Shown piece by piece: positions 33,133-45,385 of a stretch of 64,000 bases of DNA; the stretch's first letter is position 1; every line of letters begins with the position of its first letter. The stretch covers positions 60,012,145 through 60,076,144 of the forward strand of contig CM057468.1 of NCBI GenBank assembly GCA_030035585.1, read 5' to 3'. A program made the position numbers and the translations under genes. The DNA comes from Dugong dugon. Taxonomy: Eukaryota; Chordata; Mammalia; Sirenia; Dugongidae. The notes under the pieces were generated by a model. It had not been told where the DNA came from. It did no database searches and worked only from the letters and a program-made list of their open reading frames with translations.

Positions 33133-36100
33133 CCAGTAAATAAATGTAATCCCACTTAACTATAAGAATGGTCCTGTTAGAGTTCTCGGATTTAAGCCAC
33201 CAGGACTCTTCTTTGTTGAACTAAGCTAATGCTGATAACTTGTTTAATCAATATAGCTCATTACTGCCTTCAAATATTTTATAATATTTTAGTTTTAAAT
33301 AATATTTTTTAAAACATGAGTTTCTGATGCACTCAAAGACTGTGACAAATAACAGGTATTCTATTTTCTTTCCCCCAAAATTTATTTTGCATATGAAATG
33401 GTGGTTTGGTTTTTTTTAATTTTCTTGTATTGACTTCCCTCTTCACTTGATTTAAATTCCTTATGCTTTCTGCATTTAAAATTGTCTATTATTAAAATGT
33501 TCCTTACAGATTGTTCAGTTTATGGTACACAATATTACTTTTTCATTGGTAACTGCACTGCAGATCATTATATGAAAAAAGATCCATTCTTTTCTGAAGG
33601 CATAAAACCAAGTTCCTGTCTGTGTTGCGGATGTTAAAAATCCCAAGACACTTAAGGAAGAAGAGTGGGAGTATTAACTCAAAAAAAAAAAAAAAAACAA
33701 AACTTTGGCCAAATACCCATGAAAAACCTCTCTCGTCTCAGCACAGGGGACTAAGATTGTTAAGAATGAGCTTTGTGAAAGAACTACTTTATGCAATTAC
33801 AATAAAATATTGAACATTTCTTTGGAGTTTTATGCACATTCCTTTCCAAACGGAAATCCCAAAACATTTTGTAAAATCTTACAAATTTATACTACCCGAA
33901 AGTAAAACTAATGATTTAACCAAGTTATTCAAGGTTTTCAGGAACATTGGTTTAATCGGTTTATAAAATATCCTAAATACTACATTGATAAGATGAGTAA
34001 ATTTTTTTCCATCTAAAAATATGTAATTTTTATAACTCAGGAGTCTCTTTTTATTAGACCAAATATTTAAAAATAGCTTGTGGAAGACTTTGAAAAGCAG
34101 AACAAAGATTCTATTGTAATCACTAATTAAATAGGTATTGCCAAATTAGACATCTTTTAGTTCACAGTGCCCTGTGTATGAATAGGTAGAAGTTCTAAAA
34201 CTAATTCCATTATTTTTAATATTTTAGCTTTTCTCTATTTAGTTATTGGTAATAATTTAACTTGTCTCCATTGTGTTTTGAGGTCATTGTGTTTTGTGAT
34301 TTGCTCACAATTCTATTGAAATATTTTTCCTTTTGTCATTGCAAGTTCTCCTTAAAACTCACTTTCTTCATCTCAAAATGCAAAACCCGGTATCAAACTT
34401 TTTGAACTGTACAGGCATTCTGACCCATCCATCAGCTTAGATGACATGGGGTTGACAGACCACAGGAGTCTGGGTTACTGTGCCCAGCAGAATTGATGGA
34501 CACACTTATTGCAACTAGGGGCTTTGAGTGTGCACTAGGTTGTTAAGATAAACACAAAAATGTTGGTGCCAAAAGAGTCACCCCAACAGAGCTATAGATG
34601 GATGTTATTATTTTTACGAAAAAGGCCTCTGGTGATAAAACAGGGTTGACCCTGTTAGTGGGAGTTCTATAAATCTTTCCTGGCTAAAGCTTCCTGGCCG
34701 TGCAGGTTGGAGAGCAGACAAAAGAATCAAAAGATCCAGAATGTACTGTGCAAGTGAGGATTGCCTATGGGACTCTGTGATAATACAACAATAGCCAAGA
34801 TTGCAAGGCACAGCTTCAGTTCCTGCCTGCTTTCAACTGCTTCTAATAACAGTTTAATTTTAGATTCTTCTTTTTCTTCTGCATTAAAAAAAATTACTAA
34901 GATTGTACCGGTTCTTGTAAAGCCTTTTAGTGTTCTTTTTCCCCCAGTGAAGAGCTCCTCATGATTATACACAGTCTTGTGATAAATATTAGTTATTTTA
35001 TAGTTACCTTATGGACATTATGAAAGTAATATTTCTCAGTTGTTTATGTTTAATATGATCAAGAGCCTTTCCTAAACTCAAAAATAATCATTAAAAAATA
35101 CACACTTCACTTTTTACATAGCAGTGATCATACTTTGAAGACAGTATATAATTTGCAAGAAATCTTTATAGTTTATCAATTATTGTAAATGAAAGTAAGG
35201 ACAAACTGATCGTTTTACATTGTGACTATTTTCCAAACTATTCTATTTGAGTGAAAATCCTTAGCTTCATCAAAACAACTCATATGAAATTAATCAGTGT
35301 ATAGAATACTGTCACTTTTTTCCTCTATTGATTATTTTTAAATAACAGAGAGAAGAATGTAGGGCAAATTATATTTCTATTATTGTTTTACATCTAGTGT
35401 AAGAGTTACAAAAAAATGTGTTCTTATATATCTATAATAGAGCATGAACATGACAAAGATATATTATTTCCTGTTTGTAGTACTAGGTATCCTGCAAATA
35501 ATTTGTGAGAATCCAAATTCAATAATCTTCAAATTTTTATTAAGGACCTACTGTCTGCTTAGCACTATGAGATACTTTGTGGCTTTTAAATGAAGTATGT
35601 AGTATGATACTTAATGATTTTCTAAGGTTGGGTCAAAAGCTCGATAGCTTTCCGTGCTTTGTCAAAGAGATGATATAAGATTTATTTATATGTCCCATAA
35701 TTAACTATATAATGTCAAGAATGGGTACGTTTAAAATTTGCTGAGACTAGTTGCTTAAAGAAGATATCAAATATTATCAGGAACATAGAAAGTATTATAG
35801 GATATAGGCCAAATTGCCATTTAGTATTGGTTTCCCTAAAAACAAAAAAAAAAGAACTAAGAAATAAACTCTTTTTTATTGCATTAAAATGTCTGGTTCC
35901 AAGTACGTGCTGTGAATAATAAAAGAATCAAAATAATTTTTTAGATAATTTTCCTGAGAAACTACAATCTCAAAGAACATCTTTAATAATGAAGACTCAA
36001 CAGATTCAACTGCCTTCTACCCTCTGCTCAGCTGAAGCACAGGTTGAATAGCCTTTGAGAACTTGGGAAAAATGTGTTCCACATTTCAATAAACTTGGTG

Positions 36101-37127
36101 GCATTATGCCTTGCTCTCTGCTCATGGGCCAGCAATAAAATGTGCTACTTCCTACCCTTCTTAGAAATACAGTTTTATTCTAACTAGATAATGGAAAAAA
36201 TTATTTGTATATTGTTAAAGAGACAAACCATTGAAGACTTAAACCTGAATTCTTGATCATTTTTGTTCAGATTTTTAATTCATGAGACCTTTAGTCTCAG
36301 GAACTAATGGAATATTCCCAGAGTCTGTTCTAATCACATCATATGTGAAAATATATTTTGGTCATCACTGACATTTCAAGAACTTATAAAATGTTTCCAA
36401 ATATTTTTAAAGGCTCTGAATATAGTTTTCATTACTTTGGAAAGCCATACACATTTTATGTGCTTTTTTTCCTTAAAATATCTGACATACTTTGGCAAAA
36501 AGATTTTGAATGCAAAACTAAAGATGTGGTTAAGAAACCTGTAAATATATATTTTGCTACTAGTTTTTATAGTGTTCAAGGCAAAATTGGGTCTGGAGCT
36601 TTAGGAACTGTGCCATTTATAAAGGTATTTTTAAAAATAATCATATATCTAAATAGTTTATCCAATCACAGCATTTTTCATGAACAGAACCACTGTCCAG
36701 TTGGTCAGATATCAAAATCATGAAAGTGACTTTTTAAAATTTTTTTTACCATATTAACTTTGTATCTAATTTGCTCTAGTCTCCCCAAATTTGAGCTTGC
36801 TGACACAAGGAGGCAATAAGATGCTCCAATCCAGAGTATATATAACCATATATGGCTTTTGACCTGCTTACCTGTGTTCTCTTCCATGGCTAGTCTCTAA
36901 CTCATATTATAATTGACATTTTTCAATGATTCTGCTTTGTTTCCCATTTACATTTTCTATTTTATTTCTTGAAATTTAACTTAAATCTTTTTACAAAAGT
37001 TGGAGCATAAAATATGTTTTATTTAAACACCTTTGTAAGAAAACTTCAGGCCATCATTACTATTATTATTATTTTACTGTGGTGAAAACAGACACAACAA
37101 AAATCCACCATTATTTTAAGTACACCT
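33133..37127. other. Long AT-rich unique stretch, no gene seen
   Basis: The longest repeat-poor interval, about 4 kb. It includes a 121-codon open frame at 36358-36723 (+) with no recognised domain, and frames of 60-81 codons at 34614-34972. A short L1-like antisense piece (TTTACTGTGGTGAAAACAG) lies at about 37073-37120. A-runs occur at 33680-33696 and 35839-35852. Confidence 0.4.
36358..36723 (+). other. Unexplained 121-codon open frame, probably chance
   Basis: Starts MVITDISRTYKMFP and is rich in F, I, K, Y and S, as expected for translated AT-rich DNA. I see no domain, signal peptide or clear membrane segment, no Kozak-like context and no nearby poly(A) signal tied to it. It is among the longest frames in the window and lies outside recognised repeats, which is the only reason to list it. 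A diverged exon or repeat relic is possible but unsupported. Confidence 0.15.
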
Positions 37128-37498
37128 ATTCTTCACTTATCAACATGGTTAGGTTTCAAAGACCAGGTCATTGTGTGAAAATTGGTGTTATGCAAAATAC
37201 TAGCGATTTCCTGTCCCAGCCTATGTCTGTTTGCAAGTATTTAATAGCAACATCTTGGTACATATGGAGAGTGGTCTTGCATTGTCTATGAGTGTTACAG
37301 CAAGAGTCCAGTGTGTGGGCTGCATGGTCCAGCAAATGAAGCAGTTGCTTTACAATCAAACAATTCTGACCATAAATCTCAGAACTACTGCTGACCATCA
37401 TTTCTTAACTCCACAAAACATAGACATTATAAAATGCAAGAAAATAGAAATAAACTATACTTAATAATACCACCGGAAAATTATGCTAAAGCTATGAG
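37128..37498. other. Unclassified, possibly repeat-derived
   Basis: TTCTTCACTTATCAACATGG.. GTCATTGTGTGAAAATTGGT resembles the edge of a pogo-type DNA element, but I could not find a matching opposite terminal repeat. The 77-codon frames on both strands overlap each other. Confidence 0.3.
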
Positions 37499-37515
37499 AA
37501 AAGTCTTAGAATTCA

Positions 37516-38575
37516 GAAGCCAGCACAACTTGTACAAGGAAAGGTCATGGAAGCTACATAGACACCTTCCAACTCCCTGAGGGACTGAATTGCTGGGCAG
37601 AGGGCTGTGGGGACCATGGTCTCGGGGAACATCTAGCTCAACTGGCATAACACAGTTTATAAAAACAATGCTCTACATTCTACCTTGGTGAGTAGCGTCT
37701 GGGGTCTTAAAATCCTGTGAGCAGCTATCTAAGATACTCCACTGGTCTCACCCCTTCAGGAGCAAGGGAGAATGAAGAGAACAGGATACAAGGAAAAGAT
37801 TAGTCCAAAGGACTAATGGACCACAGCTACCAAGGCCTCCACCAGACAGAGTCCAGTACAGCTAGATGGTGCCCGGGTACCACCACTGACTGCTCAGAAC
37901 AGGTTTGCAACAGAGGGTTCTGGACAGAGCTGGAGAAGGATGTAGAGCAAAATTCTAACACACAAAAAAAGACCAGGTTTACTGGCCTGACAGAGACTGG
38001 AGAAACCCCGAGAGTATGGTCCCCGGACACCCTTTTAGCTCAGTAGTGAAGTCACTTCTGAAGTTCACCGTTGAGCCAGAGATTGGACATCCCCATAATA
38101 CAAAATGGGACTAAAGAGGCACAGCAGTCCAGGGACAAGGACTAGAAGGCAGGAGGGGACAGGAAAGCTGGTGATAGGGAACCCAAGGTTGAGTAAGGAC
38201 AGTGTTGACATGTAGTGGGGTGCTTAACCATTGTCATAGGGCAATATGTGTACTAACTATTTAATGAGAAACTATTTTGTTCTGTAAACCATCTAAAGTG
38301 AGAATAGCAGCACAACTGGAAGAACATAATCGACATCACTGAATTGTACATGTAGAAATTTTTGAAATGGTGTATCTTTGGCTATGTATATTTTCACAAA
38401 AAAAAAAAAAAAAAAAAGTCCTCCAAGGCCGAAAAGGGAGCATGTTGACATGTCGTGGGGTTGTTAATCAATGTCATAAAACAATATGTGTACTGACTGT
38501 TTACTGAGAAACTGTTTGTTCTATAAACCTTCACATAAAGTACAATAAAAAAACAATTCTATTTTTTTTTTTTTA
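37516..38575 (+). mobile_element. L1 3'UTR-type retroposon with 17-bp TSD and two 3' ends
   Basis: Flanked by an exact 17-bp duplication AAAAGTCTTAGAATTCA at 37499-37515 and 38576-38592, so it arrived in one retrotransposition event. The body carries GTAGCGTCTGGGGTCTTAAA, CTAGATGGTGCCCGGGTACC and AGACCAGGTTTACTGGCCTG. A first A-run lies at 38398-38419, followed by a second, partial copy of the same 3' end (GTTGACATGTCGTGGGGTTG..), then a T-run. No ORF2 sequence is present, so it is 5'-truncated inside the UTR. Confidence 0.85.
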
Positions 38576-38592
38576 AAAAGTCTTAGAATTCA

Positions 38593-39378
38593 AACCTGGA
38601 ACTCCAAATGGGGCCTATTTATAAAAGAGAGGTCCACATAAAGAAACGAAACATGTTTCAGTGAGAAGACAGCCTTGTTTGCAAACAAAAAGTTACTCCT
38701 CCTCGATTATGAGCAACAGTGGGAAAGAGTAACAGAGTCCTGGTCGTGATCAAGAGGGCACTGAGTGAGGAGTAGAAGCATGTAATTTGTCATCTACGGT
38801 TTCTTTCTTCCAAAGATGCCATCAATCTCCATCAGCTCCCAATTTCTCACATACCCCCTACCAAAGTGGAAGAAGTATCTCTGTTATGATTTAAGAAATG
38901 AGTTACAATGTGCGTTTGTTAACACTGAGCAGGATTCTCAGACCACCAAAAAACAATCACCCCAGAGACTTCAACTGAACCTCAGAAAACTGATGAAGTC
39001 TACTCAAAGGCTCATGGCTACAGATACGGGTAATTTGGGGTTTCTTGGTTTTGTGTCCATTTCCTGAAGGGACATTGTTGACCATCACTCTCTTTTTCCC
39101 TCTCTCATTTTCCCTTACTTAAAAAACAAAGTTATTTTTCTTAACACTTTCTTGAATCTCTCTGTACTCATATCACTTTATTCTGTAGCCCTATCTCATT
39201 TTCTTTTTCTCTCCCCTTTAGAACTTCTTTCTTATTCATAAACATACAGTTCATGGTGTGTAAACCCCGCTGACCAGAAATTGTAAGACCTTTTAAACAG
39301 GCTAGCCCTCAATAACATTTTTGTGTGTGATATTATTCCTTTCTTCCTGCTCTGAGATATGTCTTATTTGCCCTTTAT
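38593..39378. other. Unique sequence, no gene seen
   Basis: The 83-codon frame at 38816-39067 has no domain I recognise. No repeats identified. Confidence 0.4.
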
Positions 39379-39383
39379 CATAT

Positions 39384-39820
39384 TGTCATGGTTTGAAGTA
39401 TGTCACCCCAAAAATGTGTGTATCAGTTTGGCTAGGCCATGATTCCTGGTACTGTGTTTTTCCTGTATGCTGTAAACCTGCCTCTATGATGTTAATGAGG
39501 GAGGATGGGTGGCAGCTGTGTTAGTAAGGCAGGACCTGATCTACAAGACTGGATTGTGAACTGAGGCAATCTCTTGAGATATAAAAGACAGAAGTGAGCA
39601 GAGACAGGGGGACCTCATACCATCAAGAAAGCAGTGCTGGGAGCTCCTAGTCTGGGGGAACACTGAAAAGAAGGCTGACAGAGTGAAAAAGCCTTCCCCT
39701 GGAGCTGACGCCTTGAATTTGGACTTTTAGCCTACTTTGACTATGAGGAAATAAACTTCTCTTCATTAAAACCATCCACTTGTGGTATTTCTGTTGTAGC
39801 AGCACTAGGTAACTAAGACA
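39384..39820 (+). mobile_element. Solo LTR, MaLR/ERVL-like, with 5-bp TSD
   Basis: 437 bp, starts TGTCATGGTTTGAAG and ends AACTAAGACA (TG..CA). Flanked by the exact 5-bp duplication CATAT at 39379-39383 and 39821-39825. An AATAAACTTC polyadenylation-type signal lies near the R region (about 39750). No internal retroviral sequence adjoins, so it is a recombined solo LTR. A related copy sits at 44899-45385. Confidence 0.9.
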
Positions 39821-39934
39821 CATATTTTAGAGATCCATTGGCCTCTTGCCGTCTCCATCTTCCCCTTTATCAGAGCATGTTATTAAGAACTCAAGAAAAG
39901 TTTTACACATAGAAAAAAGCATTATTTGACGGTT

Positions 39935-40878
39935 ATGAGGATGAGGAAAGGGGGAAGGGAAATCACTAACTAGATAGTAGATAAGTGTTAATTTTGGTGA
40001 CGGGAAGGGCAACGCACAATATAGGGGAAGTCAGCACAACTAGACCAAAGCAAAAGCATAGAAGTTTCCTAAACATATCCACATACTTTGAGGGACTGAA
40101 TGGTTGGGGCTGGCGAGCTAGAGACCATAGTCTCAGAGGACATCTAGGTCAATTGGCATTACATAGTTTATAAAGAAAATGTTCTACATCCCACTTAGAT
40201 GAGAAGCATCTGGAGTCTTAAAAGCTTGCGAACAGCCATCGAAGATACATCTCTTGGTCCCATCCCACCCAGAGCAAAAAAGAACCAAGAAAACCAAAGA
40301 CACAGGGAAAATATTATCCCAAAGGACTAAAGGACCACATGAGCCAGAAGCTCCACAAGCCTGAGACCAGAAGAACTAGATGGTACCTAGCTATAACCAG
40401 CAACTGCTCTGACAGGGATCATGACAGAGTCCTGGAGAGCTGAAGAAAAATGTAGAACAGAATTCAAATTCACAAAAAAAGACCAGACATACTGGTCTGA
40501 CAGACTCTGAAGGAACCCCTGGAACTATGGTTCCCTGACCTCTGCTAACCCAGAACTGAAACCATGCCCAAAGCCTACATTTAGACAAAAAATAGTCAGA
40601 TCTATAAAACAAAAAATAACACACATGAGGAAAGTGCTTAGTTCAAGCAAATATACGAGACCAAATGGCCAACATTTGTCCAAAAGCAAGACGAGAAGGT
40701 AGGAAGGGACAGCAACTGGATGAATGGGCACAGGGAACCCAGGGTGTAAAGGGAGAGCATGCTGTCACATTGTGGGGATTGCAACCAATGTCACAAAACA
40801 ATGTGTGTATAAATTTCTGAATGAGAAATTGAGCTGTAAACTTTCACCTAAAGCACAATTAAAAAAAAAAAAAAAAGA
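39935..40878 (+). mobile_element. L1 3'UTR-type retroposon, sense, poly(A) tailed
   Basis: Same family as 37516-38575: GGGGAAGTCAGCACAACTAG, AAGCATCTGGAGTCTTAAAA, AACTAGATGGTACCTAGCTA, AGACCAGACATACTGGTCTG, and 3' end AACTTTCACCTAAAGCACAA followed by A-run 40860-40876. The 5' boundary is uncertain and may extend left to about 39890. Open frames inside it are shadows. Confidence 0.82.
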
Positions 40879-40984
40879 ATTTAAGTTGCTGTTACCTTTC
40901 CAGAGTTAGTTCAGTGTACTACTTGCCTTTTTTGGATCGGGTAAAGGTTTTGTTCCCTGTTAAAAGTCCTTCAGGAATAGAATA

Positions 40985-41290
40985 GTTTATTAGTGTTTTA
41001 TTTTTTTAACTTTTGATAAACATTTTTGAAGTATAGCATACATAAAGAAAAGTATATAAATCACAACTATACAGAGGAATACTTATGAAGTAAACAAATC
41101 TATGTAACTACCATCCAGACAGGCATATGGAACATTACCAACATCCCAGAAGTCTCCTTCATGCTCCTTCTCAGTCATTACTCCCTCATGTAACCACTAC
41201 TCTTATATCTATTTCTGTAGATTACGTTTGTCTATTTGTCAGCTTGATACAAATGTACTCCTGTGGTATGTGCACTTTTGTGTTGGGCCA
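40985..41290 (-). mobile_element. Old L1 (L1M-like) 3'UTR, antisense
   Basis: TTGAAGTATAGCATACATAA, AACTACCATCCAGACAGGCA, TCTCAGTCATTACTCCCTCA and ATTTCTGTAGATTACGTTTG follow the antisense order of an L1M 3'UTR. Probably the 3' end of the same L1 as the ORF2 remnant at 41620-45608, or a separate copy. Confidence 0.65.
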
Positions 41291-41439
41291 CAAAATGGGA
41301 GATAGAATTTGTAATGAATATATCTGATGGTCTGTGAAAATTTCTTTTGTTCCACTTCTTCCCAAATACTTTGTATTTATTTTATTTTATTTTTGGCTAT
41401 TATTAAAGACTTTTGTAATGTCTTACTTTGTGATGGAAG

Positions 41440-41620
41440 TTATCAGTTAGAAAAATCACTTTGGAAATTTTCCTGGCAATATTTTTTAAAACTAACCTTC
41501 CACATACCTTATGACCCAGAAATTTCACTACAAGGACTGTCTCCAATCAAAATGATTAGATCATATCTTCAGTAAAATATATGTATTAGAATGCTCATAG
41601 AAGCATTATTTTTCTCTCCT
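41440..41620 (+). mobile_element. Old L1 3' fragment in the opposite (sense) orientation
   Basis: CACATACCTTATGACCCAGA, AATTTCACTACAAGGACTG and GAATGCTCATAGAAGCATTA match the sense of an L1 ORF2/3'UTR border. It is inverted relative to the surrounding antisense L1. Confidence 0.6.
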
Positions 41621-41945
41621 TGTACCGGTAGCACAATGTTTTAATTATTGTAGCATTATATTAAGTCTTGTTATTAGGTAGTGTAATTTTCCAACTTTTT
41701 TTTTTCTTCTTCAAAATTATGTTAACTATTCTTGGCCACTTGCATCTCTCTATAAACTTTTGCATCATCTTGTTAATCTTCTTAAAGAACCCTAGTCAGT
41801 TGTTGTTTTTAATTGCAATTGCATTGAATTTATAAATCAGTTGTGAGTATTGATATCTACAGAGTCAAGTTTTTCAATCTAGAGTTCTCCACTTAGTTGA
41901 TGTCTTGTTTCATTGCTGTTGTTGTTGTTATTAGGTGCCATCCAG

Positions 41946-42281
41946 TCAGTTCCAACTCATAGCAGCAACCCTATGCACAGCAGTACGAAATACTGTCGGA
42001 TCCTGCGCCATCCTCATAATCGTTGTTATGTTTGAGTCCATTGTTGCGGCCACCGTGTCAATCCATCTTGTTGAGGGTCTTCCTCTTTTATACTGACCCT
42101 CTACTTTACCAAGCACGATGTCCTTCTCCAGGGTCTGATCCCTCCTGATAACATGTCCAAAGTGAGACATAGTCTCACCACCCTTGCTTCTTAGTAGCAT
42201 TCTGGCTATATTTCTTCCAAGACAGATTTGTTCATGCTTTTGGCAGCCCATGGTATATTCAACATTCTTCACCAATACCAT
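41946..42281 (-). pseudogene. RTE C-terminal region relic
   Basis: 111 codons with FGHVIRRDQTLEKDIVLGKV and KRGRPSTRWIDTVAATM, the C-terminal block of RTE/BovB proteins after the reverse transcriptase. Colinear with 53412-53759. It terminates near the 3' tail of the element. Confidence 0.87.
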
Positions 42282-42661
42282 AATTCAAAGGCGTCAGTTC
42301 TTCTTCGGTCTTGCTTATTCATTGTCCAGCTTTTGCATGCATATGAGATGAATGAAAATATCATGGCTTGGGTCAGGCACACCTTAGTCTTTAAGGTGAC
42401 ATCTTTGCTTTTTAACACTTTAAAGAGGTCTCTTGCAGTAGATTTACCCAGTGCAATGCATTCTTTGATTTCTTGACTGCTGCTTGCATGAGTATTGATT
42501 GTGGATCCAGGTAAAACAAAGCCCTTAACAACCTCAATATTTTCTCCATTTATCAGGATGGTGCTTGTTGGTCCAGTTGTGAGGATTTTTGTTTTCTTTA
42601 TGTTGAGGTGTAATCCATATTGGAGGCTGTAGTCTTTGATCTTCATCAGCAAGTGCTTCAA
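42269..42661 (-). pseudogene. RTE RT thumb and connecting region relic
   Basis: 130 codons following the YADD fragment in a shifted frame. It reads KHLLMKIKDYSLQYGLHLNI, KKTKIL, RDLFKVLKSKDVTLKTKVCL and DRRRTDAFELWYW, colinear with 58031-58468 and then with 53412-53759. The reading frame is open to about 42269, then shifts to the frame of 41946-42281. Confidence 0.87.
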
Positions 42662-42936
42662 GTCCTCTTCTTTTTCAGCAAGGTTGTGTCATCTGCATAA
42701 TGAAGGTTGTTAATGAGTCTTCCTCCAATTCTGATGCTGTGTTCTTCTTCATGTAGTCCAGCTTCTCGAATTATTTGCTCAGCATACAGATTAAATAAGT
42801 ACAGTGAAAGGATGCAACCCTGAACCACACCCTTCCTGACTTTAAACCATGCAGTATCCCCTTGCTTTGTTCCAAAGACTGCCTCTTGTCTATGTACAGA
42901 TTCCTCATGAGCACAATTCTGTTCTGGAATTCCCAT
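42658..42936 (-). pseudogene. RTE reverse transcriptase palm relic (YADD intact)
   Basis: 92 codons of the RTE at 41914-42962. It shows GVVQGCILSLYLFNLYAEQI (the QGCxLSPYLFNLYAE block, here L for P) and RLINNLHYADDTTLL (catalytic YADD). An upstream frame break near 42936 and a frame shift after LLKKK separate it from the rest. Confidence 0.88.
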
Positions 42937-44391
42937 TCTTCACAACGTTATCCATTAGTCACTTGTAATTTTCTGTGTAGAAACCTTCCCCTATTGGTTC
43001 ATTTTCATCCTAGAAATGTTGTTTTGGATATTATTGAAAATTTTATCATTTAAAATTTTTGAATAGTTTATTGCTCATATATATATAAATGTAATTGATG
43101 TTTGGATATTGACCTTTAGTCCAGTGACCTTACTAAATAATTTTACATATTTGATAGTTTAACTATAGTTTCTTTGGAATTTTCTAAATACAAATGCAAA
43201 GTACAATTCTAATCTTTCCTAATAGGGAGAGTATTATTTCTTTCTTTCCCACCCTTAAACTTTGGTTTCTTCTTCTTGCCTCATTGCACTGACTAGTTGT
43301 TTGGGTATAACACTAAATAGAATAATGTTTTTAGACTTTTTTTTTTCATAGTTACTTAACAAATAAAGGAAGTTACCTCTATTCATAATTTATTAGTTTT
43401 TTTTCATGAATGAATGTTGAATTTTATCAAAGGATTTTTCTGCATCTATTGAGATGCTCGTATGATTCTCTTCCCTGAATCTGTTAATGTGATAAATTGA
43501 ACTTACTGATTTTTCTGATATTAAACCAAACCTGCCCGGCTGGAAGAAATCCAAATTGCCCATGTCATGCTATCTTTTTTTAATATATCACTGTATTATG
43601 TTGACTAATATTTTCTTTAGTATTTTTGCATCTATTTTCCTGACAGATTGTCCTATCATATTCATTTTTAGAATTTTTTTTTTCAGGGTTTGGTATGAAA
43701 GAAATGCTGGCCTGCAAATAGAGGTGGGAAGTGCCCTTGTTTTTCCTGTCATATGAAAGATTTTTAATTTGGCACTATTTCTTTCTTACATGTTTAGAAT
43801 ACATCATCAGTAAAACCACGTGGGCCCAGTTACATAGCTTGAGCAAATTTTTAATTACAGATTTAATTTCTTTTGGAAATATACCACTATATAAATTTTC
43901 TATTTCTTGTTTCCTTTGGGTAAGTTTTTATTTGTATGTACTTGTCTGATTTAGATAAATTTTATTGGTATGAAACTGTTCATAATGTCATCCCGTTAAC
44001 TTTTATTTTTATGTCTGTAGGACTTACAGTGATATATTGTTTTTTGTTCTTGATATAGATAATTTGTGCCTTCTCTCTATTTTTTTTACCATTCTTGTTA
44101 CTGGTACATCGTCTTTATCAGTCCTTTCAAAGAATCATTTTTTGCTTTGGTTGAGTCTCTCTATTGCGCTTTTTTTTTTTTTAATTTTATCTCTGCTCTT
44201 ACCTTTATTATCTCTTTTTTCCCTTTCTTTGGGTTTAATTTTCTGTTTGTTTATTTGTTTGTTTTAGTATGTATATTTATATTATTGATTTTCAGCCTTC
44301 TTCTTTGCTAATATGTGTGCTAAAACTATAAACTTCCCTTACAGATTTATCTAAATCAGCAATGTGTGATATACTACATTATTATCATCAC

Positions 44392-44594
44392 CTAAAACCA
44401 GTTGCTGTCAAGTCCATTCTGACTCGTGGAGACCCAGTTGTGTCAGAGTAGAACTGTGGTCCATAGAGTTTTCAATAGCTTATTTTTTAGAAGTAGATAA
44501 TCAGGTCTTTCTTCCTATATTCCTGTGTGTACTCAAAAATCCAACTTTTCTGTTAGCAGCTGAGCCCTAACTGTTTGCACCACCCAGGGACTCA
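44392..44594 (-). mobile_element. SINE, second subtype, antisense, inside L1 ORF2
   Basis: AAAACCAGTTGCTGTCAAGT, GTGTCAGAGTAGAACTGTGG, AGGTCTTTCTTCCTATATTC, CTGTTAGCAGCTGAGCCCTA and CACCACCCAGGGACTC. L1 ORF2 sequence continues on both sides. Confidence 0.92.
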
Positions 44595-44898
44595 TATTGT
44601 TATTATTCATTGTAATTTCTTCTTGGACCCATGGTTTATTTATAAGTGTATTGCTTAATTTCCAAACATTTGGGAATTTTCTAGTTAGATTTTTCCTTAT
44701 TGATTTTTAGCTTAATTTCACTGTGCTCAAAGAACGTACTCTGAATTATTTCAACCTTTTAATATGTATTAAACTTAATTTTTAGTCCATTACTTAGCTC
44801 TAAAAATGTGGCAGGATAACTTGAAAAGAATTAAATTCTGTCTTGGTGGAATCTAAATAACACATTTAACAAACTCAACCTAATTTCTATATCCCTAG

Positions 44899-45385
44899 TG
44901 TCATGGATTGGATAGTGTCCCCCAGAAAATGTGTGTAGCAACTTGACTAGGTAATGATTCCCAGTATTGTATGAGTGTGTTATCTGATGTGATTTCCTTA
45001 TGTGTTGTAAATTCTATCACCGTGATGAGGTTGTACTGATGAGGATGACAAGATTAGATAGTGTCTTAATGCAATCTCTTTTGAAATATAAAAGAGAGAA
45101 GAGAGCAGAGACACATAGGAACCTCATACCACCAAGAAAGTAGTGCCAGGAGCAGAGCGTGTCCTTTGGACTGAGGTTCCTGTGCTGAGCTGCTCCCAGA
45201 CCAAGGAAAGACTGATGTATCACAAGGACATTTCTCCAGAGCCAACAGAGAAAGAAAGCCTTCTCCTGGAACTGATGCCCTGAATTTGGACTTGTAGCCT
45301 ACTGGACTGTGAGAGAATAAACTTTTCTTTGTAAAGCTGTACACTGATGGTATCTCTGCTAGAGCAGCACTAGATGACTGAGACA
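44899..45385 (+). mobile_element. Solo LTR, MaLR/ERVL-like, second copy
   Basis: 487 bp, starts TGTCATGGATTGGATAG and ends GACTGAGACA (TG..CA). Same family and orientation as 39384-39820, sharing ACCTCATACCA.CAAGAAAG, GGAACTGATGCCCTGAATTT and AATAAACTT. Flanks CCTAG (44894-44898) and TTTAG (45386-45390) agree at 3 of 5, and both mismatches could be C-to-T decay. The antisense frame of 106 codons at 45066-45386 is a shadow. Confidence 0.88.

Larger units (their letters stand above)
41914..42962 (-). mobile_element. RTE 3'-half copy, antisense, inside L1 ORF2
   Basis: Starts with (GTT)n at 41917-41931, then GTTCCAACTCATAGCAGCAA, and runs 5' through the RT C-terminal region to CAACGTTATCCATTA at about 42962. 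5'-truncated within RT. Contains the YADD codons at 42688-42699 (antisense). Confidence 0.93.

Noticed and set aside
33133-37127. Hidden multi-exon gene in the repeat-poor 4-kb stretch
   Set aside because: No frame shows a known domain, no paired splice-site pattern around an open frame convinced me, and the composition is uniformly AT-rich.
37816-38046. 76-codon frame, and its antisense mate, as a small gene
   Set aside because: Falls within the L1 3'UTR-type repeat; the same sequence recurs, with stops, at 10381-10563 (reverse) and 40391-40624.
39384-45385. One provirus with 5' and 3' LTRs
   Set aside because: The left LTR has its own exact CATAT duplication on both sides, and the interval holds L1, RTE and SINE sequence with no retroviral gag, pol or env.
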